A DNA stretch of 11,915 nt, taken from the NCBI GenBank assembly GCA_937124525.1, contig CAKZLA010000461.1, positions 1-11,915 of the forward strand, written 5' to 3'. Positions 1 to 6,592 of this stretch are shown one piece after another; the stretch's first letter is position 1; each line of letters opens with the position of its first letter. The stretch is from an uncultured Desulfobacterium sp. GTDB taxonomy: Bacteria > Desulfobacterota > Desulfobacteria > Desulfobacterales > Desulfobacteraceae. A program made the position numbers and the translations under genes. A model generated the notes under the pieces. It did not search any database, was not told the DNA's origin, and saw nothing but the letters and a program-made list of their open reading frames with translations.

Positions 1-366
1 CTACAACCCGGGCAAGTAGACGTCAGATTTCAGAACGGGTTGGGTGAGCTGCTAGGTATTGCCAGAGGACATCTACAAGATGCTTTAACTTATACCTGTA
101 TGCTCCCACCCGGAGAAAAAGGCATACGTAAATTCTGCTTATGGGCACTGGGAATGGCTGTATTAACGTTAAACAAAATTAACCAACACCGTGATTTTAA
201 TGACGGTACTCAAGTCAAAATCACTCGTCGCAGTGTAAAAACAACAGTTTTGGCGACCAGTCTATTCGCCAGTAATAATTGGGCATTAAAACAATTATTT
301 TCAGTTACCACTAGAAACCTACCTGACTCAAGCCACACTGAAAAACCTGCAACTATTAAGACTTAA
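1..366 (+). CDS. Squalene synthase, C-terminal fragment (5' end outside window)
   Basis: The frame is open from base 1, so the gene starts upstream and only the last ~121 residues are present. The stretch GHLQDALTYTCMLPPGEKGI, followed by an FCLWALGMAVLTL segment and a KITRRSVK motif, matches the C-terminal part of squalene/phytoene synthases of the single-enzyme squalene synthase type. These condense two farnesyl diphosphates to squalene at the membrane. The Asp-rich catalytic motifs of the family lie upstream of the window and cannot be checked. A TTG at 40 could be mistaken for the start, but the frame continues without a stop upstream of it and the family is about 350 residues long. The next gene, 25 bases downstream, begins as HpnA, which fits a hopanoid (squalene-hopene) cluster. 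Base composition is AT-richer than in the genes beyond 905. HpnC or HpnD is the alternative assignment. Confidence 0.75.
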   Translation, partial: LQPGQVDVRFQNGLGELLGIARGHLQDALTYTCMLPPGEKGIRKFCLWALGMAVLTLNKINQHRDFNDGTQVKITRRSVKTTVLATSLFASNNWALKQLFSVTTRNLPDSSHTEKPATIKT

Positions 367-391
367 CTCATCAAATGAAGAAAATAACACA

Positions 392-1330
392 ATGAAGTCA
401 TTAGTCACGGGTGCAAATGGATTTCTTGGATCTGCCGTCATGCATTGTTTACTTAAAGAAGGCCATGACGTAAAGGTAATTGTCAGGAAAGATAGTGATA
501 GACGTAATATTGAGAACCTACCCATTGAAGTCGTTGAGGGTGACTTGCGTGATGTGACTTCCCTGAAAGCAGCCGTTAAAAATTGCGATAACCTCTTTCA
601 TGTTGCAGCAGATTACCGCCTCTGGGTTCCAGACCCAAAAACCATGTATGACATTAATGTAACAGGAACCAAAGACCTAATACTCGCGGCTGCCGAGGCA
701 GGTGTTAGTCGCATGATTTATACAAGTAGTGTTGCCACTTTAGGGCTTAATAGTGATGGCACACCATCTAATGAAGACACACCATCCAATATAGAAACCA
801 TCGCCGGACATTATAAGCGTTCAAAATTTGTTGCCGAGCAAACAGTAAAGCAGCTAATTGACAATCATCAATTGCCAGTTGTTATCGTCAACCCATCAAC
901 CCCCATTGACCGCTTTGCACATGAAATCAGCCAGGCAATTTACCAACATATCCACAACCGGCTGGCCTGTAGGATCTGCTTTGAACCGGGCCGCTGGATC
1001 TGCAATGATGCCATGCACATCATCATCAAGGTGATGGACAAAAAATATGACAATCTGGTGATCACCGACGCCGGAACCAGTGCCCTGGGGTGGGAACGAT
1101 TTGAAACCGACTATTTCCCGGTGCTCAATCTAACCCGTCCGGCCATGACCGAAAAGGAATGCCTGATCCTTGGCTCCCTTTGTACCCCCCATGATGTATG
1201 GGGATACCGCTATTGGGGAAAAGATATTCAAGAGGGAGATCTTCTCATGATTCCCACCCAGGGAGCCTACACCTACAGTCTTAGGCAGGAGTTCATCAAA
1301 GCCGTTCCCCCGGTGCTTTCCTTTCCATGA
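392..1330 (+). CDS. hpnA: Chimeric ORF: HpnA-type epimerase N-terminus joined to PLP-decarboxylase C-terminus
   Basis: Residues 1-172 are clearly the N-terminal half of HpnA, the hopanoid-associated NAD-dependent sugar epimerase. Visible are the Rossmann motif TGANGFLG, FHVAADYRLWVPDP, YTSSVATLG, the Tyr141-x3-Lys145 catalytic pair (GHYKRSK) and VIVNPSTPI. HpnA should then continue with a GPRDIKPTP-like segment. Instead, from about residue 173 (nt 903-911), the protein becomes the C-terminal domain of a fold-type III PLP decarboxylase (ornithine/diaminopimelate/carboxynorspermidine decarboxylase family). This part has the phosphate-binding EPGR at 198-201, the active-site Cys264 and Asp268 of a C-x3-D motif, and GAYT with Tyr293. 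GC content rises from roughly 42% to the mid-50s across the join. The decarboxylase half lacks its TIM barrel and PLP lysine, and the epimerase half lacks its substrate domain, so neither activity is expected. The ATG at 392 matches the HpnA start, with only a weak GAAG upstream. The ORF is real in this sequence, but whether it is natural is doubtful. Confidence 0.7.
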   Translation: MKSLVTGANGFLGSAVMHCLLKEGHDVKVIVRKDSDRRNIENLPIEVVEGDLRDVTSLKAAVKNCDNLFHVAADYRLWVPDPKTMYDINVTGTKDLILAAAEAGVSRMIYTSSVATLGLNSDGTPSNEDTPSNIETIAGHYKRSKFVAEQTVKQLIDNHQLPVVIVNPSTPIDRFAHEISQAIYQHIHNRLACRICFEPGRWICNDAMHIIIKVMDKKYDNLVITDAGTSALGWERFETDYFPVLNLTRPAMTEKECLILGSLCTPHDVWGYRYWGKDIQEGDLLMIPTQGAYTYSLRQEFIKAVPPVLSFP

Positions 1331-1381
1331 CCGGCCAAAAACAAGCCAGGCCGAAAAGTAAAAGAACAAAGGAACAATCTG

Positions 1382-2941
1382 TTGAAAAATTCAAAAATCA
1401 CCACCCGCAGATGGCGGCATGAAGATATTCCGGAAATAATCCAATGCAGCCGGGCAACCTATCACGATTATCCTGAAGAATATATATTCACCCAGCGGCA
1501 TTACGAAATGCAGTTTTCCGCATTTCCCCAGGGCCAGTTTGTGGCTGTGTGCAACAAAAAAATTGTGGGGTATAGCACCAGCATTATTGTCAGCATTGAT
1601 GACGAGTTCTGGTATGATGTGGATGAATTGACCGGAGCCGGAACCTTCAGCACACACAATCAGGACGGAGAAACCCTTTATGGTGCAGACATTGCCGTGC
1701 ACCCGGATTACCAGCGACGCGGTGTTGCCATGCTGCTGTATAAACGCCGGAAAAGCCTTTTAAGAAAATACAATTTAAAGCAGATGATAGCATACGGCAG
1801 ACTTCCTGGGTATAAAGAGCACGCCGGGAAAATGACAGCTGAGCAATACGTTGAAAAAGTGACCACCGGAGAATTAAACGACCAGGCTTTGAATGCTCAC
1901 TTGAAAGCAGGATACCATGTAAAAAAGGTCCAGCTCGATATCACCATTGATAAGTCAAGTTTGAATTATTCAACCTTTCTTATCATGCCTAACCTGGACT
2001 ATAACAAAACAAAAAAACGAATCTCATCAGCGGTCTTTCCCAAGATTCAGGCACGCCGGGTCCGGGTATGTGCGGCCCAATATCTGATGCGCCCCATTGA
2101 GTCATTTGAAGACCTTGAGCGGTCTGTTGAATTTTTTGTGGATACGGCAGATTCCTATCACTGCCATTTTCTGCTGTTTCCAGAGTACTTTACCTACCAG
2201 CTGTTAAGTTATAAAAAAAAGCTTTCCATGAAAGAGGCCGCCATTGAACTTGCCGGGTATACAGACCGGTACATTGACATGTTCAAGCGATTTGCCCGGA
2301 AATACAACATTTACATCATTGGCGGTTCACACCCGGTATACAGAGACAATCAATATTTCAATACCGCTCACCTGTTCTCGCCAGCTGGCAATGTCTATAC
2401 CCAGGACAAACTTCATATTACACCGGCAGAGCGCAACGAGGGCGGAATCGAACCCGGACCTGTCATCCGCATTTTCAATACCCCCCTGGCCAGAATCGCC
2501 ATACAGGTCTGTTATGATATTGAATTTCCCGAGGTTTCCCGTCTGTTGACCCTGGCAGGAGCAGAAATAATCTTTGTGCCATTTTATACCGAAGAAAAAA
2601 AAGCCTATTTCCGCGTCAGACATTGCGCCCAGGCCAGGGCCGTTGAAAACTTCATATATGTAGTCATGACTGGAAGCGTTGGCAACATGAGAACCCTTTC
2701 CGGGTCTTTTTTAAGCTATAGTCAGGCCGCCATACTCACCCCCAGCGATTTTTCCTTTCCGGAAAAAGGAATTGAAGGAGAGGCAGATCCCAATATAGAG
2801 GCGGTTGTGGTCTCGGAACTGGCCTTGTCATCCCTGTCCCAGCAGCGGCATGTAGCAACGGTTCGTCCCCTTCACGACAGGCGGTCCGACCTGTATGATC
2901 TGATTTCAAAAAATAAAATTGAAATCATCAGGGTGGAGTGA
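1382..2941 (+). CDS. GNAT acetyltransferase - nitrilase-family amidohydrolase fusion (YhcX-like)
   Basis: This is a two-domain protein of 519 residues. Residues ~5-200 form a GNAT fold with the acetyl-CoA binding motif A in IAVHPDYQRRGVAMLLYKRR (residues 104-123). Residues ~226-505 form a carbon-nitrogen hydrolase (nitrilase superfamily) domain with the complete catalytic triad: Glu268 (LLFPEYF), Lys343 (DKLHITPAE) and Cys377 (IQVCYDIEFPE). The architecture and length match the known Bacillus YhcX-type fusion, whose natural substrate I do not know. Acyl transfer to an amine plus amide or N-carbamoyl hydrolysis is what the domains imply. The start is TTG at 1382, preceded by AAAGG about nine bases away; no ATG lies nearby. 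The gene follows the decarboxylase tail by 51 bases on the same strand. The two may have formed an amino-acid or amine-processing operon before the upstream half of the decarboxylase was lost. No obvious terminator follows it. Confidence 0.9.
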   Translation: MKNSKITTRRWRHEDIPEIIQCSRATYHDYPEEYIFTQRHYEMQFSAFPQGQFVAVCNKKIVGYSTSIIVSIDDEFWYDVDELTGAGTFSTHNQDGETLYGADIAVHPDYQRRGVAMLLYKRRKSLLRKYNLKQMIAYGRLPGYKEHAGKMTAEQYVEKVTTGELNDQALNAHLKAGYHVKKVQLDITIDKSSLNYSTFLIMPNLDYNKTKKRISSAVFPKIQARRVRVCAAQYLMRPIESFEDLERSVEFFVDTADSYHCHFLLFPEYFTYQLLSYKKKLSMKEAAIELAGYTDRYIDMFKRFARKYNIYIIGGSHPVYRDNQYFNTAHLFSPAGNVYTQDKLHITPAERNEGGIEPGPVIRIFNTPLARIAIQVCYDIEFPEVSRLLTLAGAEIIFVPFYTEEKKAYFRVRHCAQARAVENFIYVVMTGSVGNMRTLSGSFLSYSQAAILTPSDFSFPEKGIEGEADPNIEAVVVSELALSSLSQQRHVATVRPLHDRRSDLYDLISKNKIEIIRVE

Positions 2942-3012
2942 CTCAACCATTCCTGGATTAGGCTGTGGGTTTCTTCTTGCATTTTCCTGATTTTTGCTGA
3001 TACTTTTTAGAA

Positions 3013-3075
3013 TTTTCAACCTAAAAGTGCCCCCCCTTTTTAACTGAAAAATGACCCCCCTGATGACGAAAAACA
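3013..3075. mobile_element. Solo IS21-family-like terminus with two 24-bp repeats
   Basis: Two tandem 24-bp units lie at 3013-3036 and 3037-3060 and match at 19 of 24 positions. Read on the minus strand, each has the form G6-7, then TCA or GCA, a T-rich run, and a CAGTT/AGGTT-like end. IS21-family elements carry multiple ~20-bp terminal repeats of just this GGGGTCA-TTTT-CA style as transposase sites, and typically begin with TGT. A TGT lies at 3075-3073 on the minus strand, giving a plausible outer boundary. The element interior would lie toward lower coordinates, but only ~70 bases separate the repeats from the end of the GNAT-nitrilase gene. There is no istA or istB, so this is a lone end left by deletion, or an assembly join. 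The assignment is by pattern, without a database match. Confidence 0.5.
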
Positions 3076-3806
3076 GTATGGGGGGAGAACATACTGAGAA
3101 TTAATGCTTTTTTCTCAAACAATGCCCCGGTGGGGCAGACCTGAACACATTGACCGCAATGGGTGCAGTTATCGTAGTCAACCAGGGGGTACCCGTTTCC
3201 GGTCCCGTTGGTCTGTCCGCTGGCGGGTTCGGGAATGGCCAGGTTGACCTGGATTTCGTTACAGGCCTGAACGCAGCTGCCGCATTCGATGCACCGGGAA
3301 AAATCCCGGACAATGAGGGGGGTGTCATCATCCAGGGGATGTCCTTCCCAGGAGATGTCTCCTTCTGTAAACTTGACATCGTATTCAATGGCAAGGGCCT
3401 GGAGTTTACAGTTTCCATACGCCGGGCAGAGCATATCGTGCCATGGTTGCGACATGATGTGGATCTGATATTCACTCCAGGTGGACTCAGGGGCGTCCAT
3501 AAGAAGGCAGTTGTGGGCGCCGGAACCGATGAGCACGGAAAGTATGGTCTTTCTGGCCTCCCTGACCGCCGGACTGTGGGTTAAAATTTCCATATTCTCT
3601 TCCGCCGGGGTTTCACAGGCTGGCAGCAGCTTTTCCACACCCTTCACCTCCACCACGCAGATCCGGCACCGGCCCGTGGGCGTACATTCGGATAAATGGC
3701 AAAGGGTGGGAATTTCGATGTGGTTATCCCTGGCAACCTCCAGGATGGTCTGACCTTGTTTAAAGGATACCTGGTTATTATTTATATTGATTACCGGATG
3801 GTTCAT
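3021..3806 (-). CDS. 2Fe-2S/4Fe-4S electron-transfer subunit (HoxU / NuoG / FdhA N-terminal type), 3'-truncated
   Basis: The protein has 261 residues in an order typical of the diaphorase small subunit HoxU and of the N-terminal region of NuoG, NAD-dependent formate dehydrogenase FdhA and Fe-only hydrogenases. First comes a plant-type 2Fe-2S domain with Cys36, Cys47, Cys50 and Cys64. A NuoG-like cluster region follows with His98, Cys100, Cys127 and Cys133. Last are two 4Fe-4S motifs, Cys172/175/178/182 (CIECGSCVQAC) and Cys214/217/220/224 (CTHCGQCVQVC). Its role would be to pass electrons between an NAD(P)H-flavin subunit and a catalytic subunit. The ATG at 3806 is chosen because AGGAG lies seven bases before it; an in-frame TTG at 3830 lacks a site. 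The last ~17 residues (FRHQGGHFSVKKGGHF region) are translated from the IS21-like end, so the native C-terminus is lost. If the parent was FdhA or a hydrogenase, the catalytic part is missing; if it was HoxU, little is lost. No partner subunit gene is nearby. Confidence 0.8.
   Translation of the reverse strand: MNHPVININNNQVSFKQGQTILEVARDNHIEIPTLCHLSECTPTGRCRICVVEVKGVEKLLPACETPAEENMEILTHSPAVREARKTILSVLIGSGAHNCLLMDAPESTWSEYQIHIMSQPWHDMLCPAYGNCKLQALAIEYDVKFTEGDISWEGHPLDDDTPLIVRDFSRCIECGSCVQACNEIQVNLAIPEPASGQTNGTGNGYPLVDYDNCTHCGQCVQVCPTGALFEKKALILSMFSPHTVFRHQGGHFSVKKGGHF
3074..3096. repeat. Short hairpin beside the IS21-like end
   Basis: CAGTATG at 3074-3080 is the perfect reverse complement of CATACTG at 3090-3096, giving a 7-bp stem with a 9-base loop. 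It sits at the boundary between the iron-sulfur gene and the element end. There is no T-tract, so it is not a convincing terminator. Confidence 0.4.
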
Positions 3807-4005
3807 TTCTTGCTCCTTTTGTCTTTCCAATGGTTTTCATGTCAAAATCCGGGCGGTTTTTTCCACGACAGAGCCAGGAGACATTTCTTCTGTAGATGTC
3901 CCTTACGGCATCAGCCGGAAAACCCGGATATACCAATGGTACAGGAATGCAAGCTTGTTGTTCCTCAAATAAAAAATAATTGAAACGGAATGAATAGGAA
4001 GGTAT
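3778..4005 (-). other. Open frame without a good start upstream of the iron-sulfur gene; possible gene remnant
   Basis: On the minus strand a frame is open from 4005 to the TAA at 3778-3780. The translation includes PLVYPGFPADAVRDIYRRN and then a basic tail, which reads like the end of a protein, perhaps the Asp-Ile-Tyr-x-x-Asn helix seen at amidohydrolase C-termini. The DNA from ~3810 to 3950 is also GC-richer than the AT-rich stretch beyond it. No start codon with a ribosome binding site precedes it, and it overlaps the iron-sulfur gene by 29 bases. It may be the decayed end of an upstream gene or chance. I do not recognise it. Confidence 0.2.
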
Positions 4006-4379
4006 TCATTATCTTTAAGCTTATTACCCCACGGGTAAATATTCTGTACCTCAGGTAAAGCCGAAAAGATAATGCATATAATGGAATCCTTGGATAATTG
4101 CTTGGGCTTAATGATTGAACTTAACCATCTAATAAGTCAGAAGTAATAATTGAAAAGATGAAATTTGTCAAATACAAGGTTCATGTCGGATTCCGGGGTT
4201 TTATATTCTGATATTTATTATAACTAATTGAAATTATTAAAAAATACTATATGAGTCAAGGATATAGAGGCCGTAAATATTTTTTTAAAATTGAATATGT
4301 TATTGCAAAATATGGCAAATAAGACCCTGAAATACAACATGAACCTATTTTTTGTCATCTTATGACCCAACCCGAACTG
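3831..4379. other. Intergenic region, AT-rich from ~3960
   Basis: This gap lies between the 3' end of the araC-type gene and the 5' end of the iron-sulfur gene, both on the minus strand. Apart from the weak open frame reaching 4005 and the dyads at 4024-4057, I see no RNA gene. No hairpin-plus-T-tract terminator for the Ton operon is visible. A GTCAT-CTT-ATGAC hairpin near 4354-4366 has its T-run on the wrong side for minus-strand transcription. Confidence 0.5.
4024..4057. promoter_or_regulatory. Two related dyads centred 21 bp apart; candidate operator
   Basis: TTACCC-CAC-GGGTAA (4024-4038) and TACCT-C-AGGTA (4047-4057) share the TACCY...RGGTA pattern, with centres at 4031 and 4052, two helical turns apart. 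They lie about 220 bp upstream of the iron-sulfur gene and downstream of the AraC-type gene. A dimeric regulator could bind both on one face of the helix. No specific regulator can be named. Confidence 0.3.
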
Positions 4380-5384
4380 TCAGCCGGCACGGCGGATGCT
4401 CTTTTTGAAGGAGCCCGGTGTGATACCAAATTGCCTTCGGTAGGCATTGATAAAATGGCTGACGTTGGCGTACCCCACCTCCGAGGCCACCTCGCTGGTG
4501 TTTTTGGAGGTATCCCGGAGCAGGGCGTGGGCAGTTTTCATCCGGTGCTGCTGGAGGCAGCCGAAGATGGTGGTGCTAAAGGTCTGCTTGAATCCCCGTT
4601 TCAGTTTGAACTCGTTGATGCCGGAAAGCCGTGCCAGTTTTGCAATGGTGGGGGGGGCCTGGATATCTCTTAGCAGGATCTCTTTTGCGGCATGGATGTG
4701 TTTCAGGTCTGCCGGGGTAGGAGGAGCGGGCGGTTGGCCCGGGGCGCCCTGGGTGAGGACCGTGACCTGCTGGGCCAGAAGCTCCAGGGCCCGGCTTTCG
4801 AGAAAAAGCTCCCGTGTCTTTCCAGTATAGGGGGGATTGATGATCTGCCATGCCGTTGCCCGCATCTGGGGCGTCATCTCCCGGGTGAAGAGACAATGGT
4901 GGCGCTCGCCCTTGTCAAGGTGGATGGCAAGCTCCTCTGGCACGGTGTTCATCTGCTGCTCAAGATAGGAAAAAAGCAGCAGGGGATCAATCTTGAGCCC
5001 CACACAGACGATCTTTTCTTTTGAAGAAAAATCCATGTCTCCATGGATGTGGGACAGGGAGGAAATCACGTTCATGCCGGGCCGGGGGGTGAACTCAAAT
5101 ATGTTTTTCTGGCCTTTAAACCACTGGTACCTGTGGGTGGAGGCACCTGCCAGGCAAAAGGTGAAATCCACCGGGGCGTTCCCGATCTCAAAATCAATGG
5201 AGGGGTAGGGCAGGTTGTCATGGTCACAATAGGAGAGAATGAGTCCGGGTTTCACGGGAATGATATTAAACATCTCCTTGGGGACGTTTTTCCCCTTTAC
5301 CTCATAGACATATCTGCCGTAACGGTCCTTGTTCGGGTCTGTTGATTGCAGATAGTCGCATGTGAAGTGCAGGGCGCAGCTCAT
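4380..5384 (-). CDS. AraC-family transcriptional regulator (PchR-like)
   Basis: The protein has 334 residues. The C-terminal ~105 residues (about 227-331) form the double helix-turn-helix DNA-binding domain of the AraC/XylS family, with IAKLARLSGINEFKLKRGFK in the first HTH and SEVASEVGYANVSHFINAYR followed by FGITPGSF in the second. The N-terminal ~200 residues resemble the sensor region of PchR-type regulators, which switch on siderophore or iron uptake genes when ligand is bound; this subfamily match is from memory of the style. The ATG at 5384 overlaps the TGA of the preceding TPR gene (ATGA), so the two are translationally coupled and the gene is the last of the Ton operon. A regulator at the end of a TonB operon suggests feedback on uptake genes, probably including receptors encoded elsewhere. 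The gene looks complete. Confidence 0.85.
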   Translation of the reverse strand: MSCALHFTCDYLQSTDPNKDRYGRYVYEVKGKNVPKEMFNIIPVKPGLILSYCDHDNLPYPSIDFEIGNAPVDFTFCLAGASTHRYQWFKGQKNIFEFTPRPGMNVISSLSHIHGDMDFSSKEKIVCVGLKIDPLLLFSYLEQQMNTVPEELAIHLDKGERHHCLFTREMTPQMRATAWQIINPPYTGKTRELFLESRALELLAQQVTVLTQGAPGQPPAPPTPADLKHIHAAKEILLRDIQAPPTIAKLARLSGINEFKLKRGFKQTFSTTIFGCLQQHRMKTAHALLRDTSKNTSEVASEVGYANVSHFINAYRRQFGITPGSFKKSIRRAG

Positions 5385-5887
5385 GATTTTTTCGCCCTTT
5401 GCTCCATCTGCCTTTGTTCCATCTCCCGGATCAATGACAGGGCCTGATTCTTGTATTCTGGAAATGTGCTGGCCCGTTCAAGGGCCTGTCTGGCCGTTTC
5501 AAATGCCCCCGCTCTGGAGGCGCACAGCCCTTTCATGAAGCAGGCTTTTTTGTCGTTTTTGTCCAGTTGCACTGCCCTGGAAAAGGCCTTTACCGCCGGA
5601 TCAAACTGGTCGCATTCATAGTAGATCCATCCCTTGAGCTTCCACAACACCTTTGAATTGGGATAAACAGCAACCCCCTTGTCAGCAGCAGCCAGGGCCT
5701 TGTCCTTGTCGCAGGCTTCGAGCCGGGCAGACACCATACGTTCGTAGATTCGCTGGCTCGGCTTTTTTTTGAGCACCTGCTGGTAGTGATCCGCAGCCTT
5801 GGCAGGGATGCCGATGCGGTTGTAGAGATCTGCCAGCAGGGTCTCTTCCTGGGTGGACAGGGGATGCACCATGCCATATACGGCCAA
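5381..5887 (-). CDS. TPR protein, downstream part of a split gene
   Basis: The 168 residues have tetratricopeptide-like helical pairs, for example AKAADHYQQVLKKKPSQ, ALAAADKGVAVYPNSKVLW and AVKAFSRAVQLDKNDKKACF, and a Gln/Glu-rich tail. It has no signal peptide. The frame is the same as that of the TPR gene just upstream: minus-strand codons read ...AAC TTC TCA TAA TCG GCA GAG ACC TTG..., so one TAA at 5900-5902 separates the two. The TTG at 5887 is merely the first possible start after that stop and has no good ribosome binding site. I therefore read 5381-6592 as one ~402-residue gene interrupted by a nonsense codon, not as two genes. Translated alone, this half would stay in the cytoplasm, away from its periplasmic partners. 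It overlaps the araC-type start by four bases. Confidence 0.7.
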   Translation of the reverse strand: MAVYGMVHPLSTQEETLLADLYNRIGIPAKAADHYQQVLKKKPSQRIYERMVSARLEACDKDKALAAADKGVAVYPNSKVLWKLKGWIYYECDQFDPAVKAFSRAVQLDKNDKKACFMKGLCASRAGAFETARQALERASTFPEYKNQALSLIREMEQRQMEQRAKKS

Positions 5888-5899
5888 GGTCTCTGCCGA

Positions 5900-6592
5900 T
5901 TATGAGAAGTTAATAATGGACAGATAGAGATTGGTGGCCAGGCGCCAGAGCATGGAATCTGGGGCCGGGTCTTTCAGGAGGCGCTCCACCGTTGCAAGGG
6001 CCTTTTTAGGACACTTGAGCTCAATGGCCAGGCTGGTGAGGATCTTGACCCAGTTTGCTTTTGGTGTGCCGGCTTTGCCCGAGGTGAGAAACAGCATGTG
6101 GTCCATGGCCTTTTTCGGGGCCTTGGCCGAGATGTGGGCTACGGCGGCATGGAAAAGAAAGATGGGATCTTTTTTCTTGCAGACTTTGTAGGTGGTTTCC
6201 ATGGCGGTTGCGGCTTCATGGAATCGCTTGAGGTCAAAGCAGACTTTGCCAAGATTTTGCCATCCTGGCCCGTAGTCCGGGCGGAGTTCAACGGTTTTTT
6301 TGTAGTGGGTACAGGCCTCTTTGAGACGGTTCTCGTTGTAGAGAAGTCCTGCCAGTGTGAACTCCACAAAATGGTGATCCTCCTTGGGATGGTGCAGGAG
6401 AAACTCCTGGAGCACGGTTTGGGCCTGGGCCGGGTTTTTAAGTTCCATCTGCTTCTGGGCTTCCACCAGGGCGGTCCTTGCCCGGGTTGTAAGATCTGCC
6501 TCCCCCGGATGGGCAAGGGCATTTTCCAGGTTGGTTGTGCATAGTAACAGTGCTGTTCCAAGGAGCAGGATTGTTTTTTCAAAGGGTTTCAT
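5900..6592 (-). CDS. Periplasmic TPR protein of the TonB2-type system, upstream part of a split gene
   Basis: The 230 residues begin with a Sec signal peptide (basic MKPFEK, hydrophobic ILLLGTALLLC, cleavage probably after ALA, then HPGEADL). TPR-like repeats follow, such as AQTVLQEFLLHHPKED, EACTHYKKTVELRPDYG and EAATAMETTYKVCKK. In the Vibrio TonB2 cluster a TPR protein is encoded next to tonB2 and is thought to work with the complex in the periplasm. The ATG at 6592 overlaps the TonB stop as TGATG, with GGAGGG just upstream; the GTG one codon earlier is less likely. The frame ends at TAA 5900-5902 just after TNLYLSIINFS, but the same frame continues with SAETLAVYGMVHPLS, so the stop is probably a nonsense mutation. 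A single C-to-T change from CAA would explain it. A sequencing error is the alternative. Confidence 0.8.
   Translation of the reverse strand: MKPFEKTILLLGTALLLCTTNLENALAHPGEADLTTRARTALVEAQKQMELKNPAQAQTVLQEFLLHHPKEDHHFVEFTLAGLLYNENRLKEACTHYKKTVELRPDYGPGWQNLGKVCFDLKRFHEAATAMETTYKVCKKKDPIFLFHAAVAHISAKAPKKAMDHMLFLTSGKAGTPKANWVKILTSLAIELKCPKKALATVERLLKDPAPDSMLWRLATNLYLSIINFS

Noticed and set aside
4354..4366. GTCAT-CTT-ATGAC hairpin next to a T-run as a terminator of the Ton operon
   Set aside because: For minus-strand transcription the adjacent run would be A, not T, and the stem is only 5 bp.
4362..5345. Plus-strand open frames opposite the AraC-type gene
   Set aside because: These are shadow frames; the minus-strand frame has the full AraC HTH domain.
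5900..5902. Stop-codon recoding as an explanation for the split TPR gene
   Set aside because: The codon is TAA. Selenocysteine uses TGA and pyrrolysine TAG, and no recoding hairpin is apparent.
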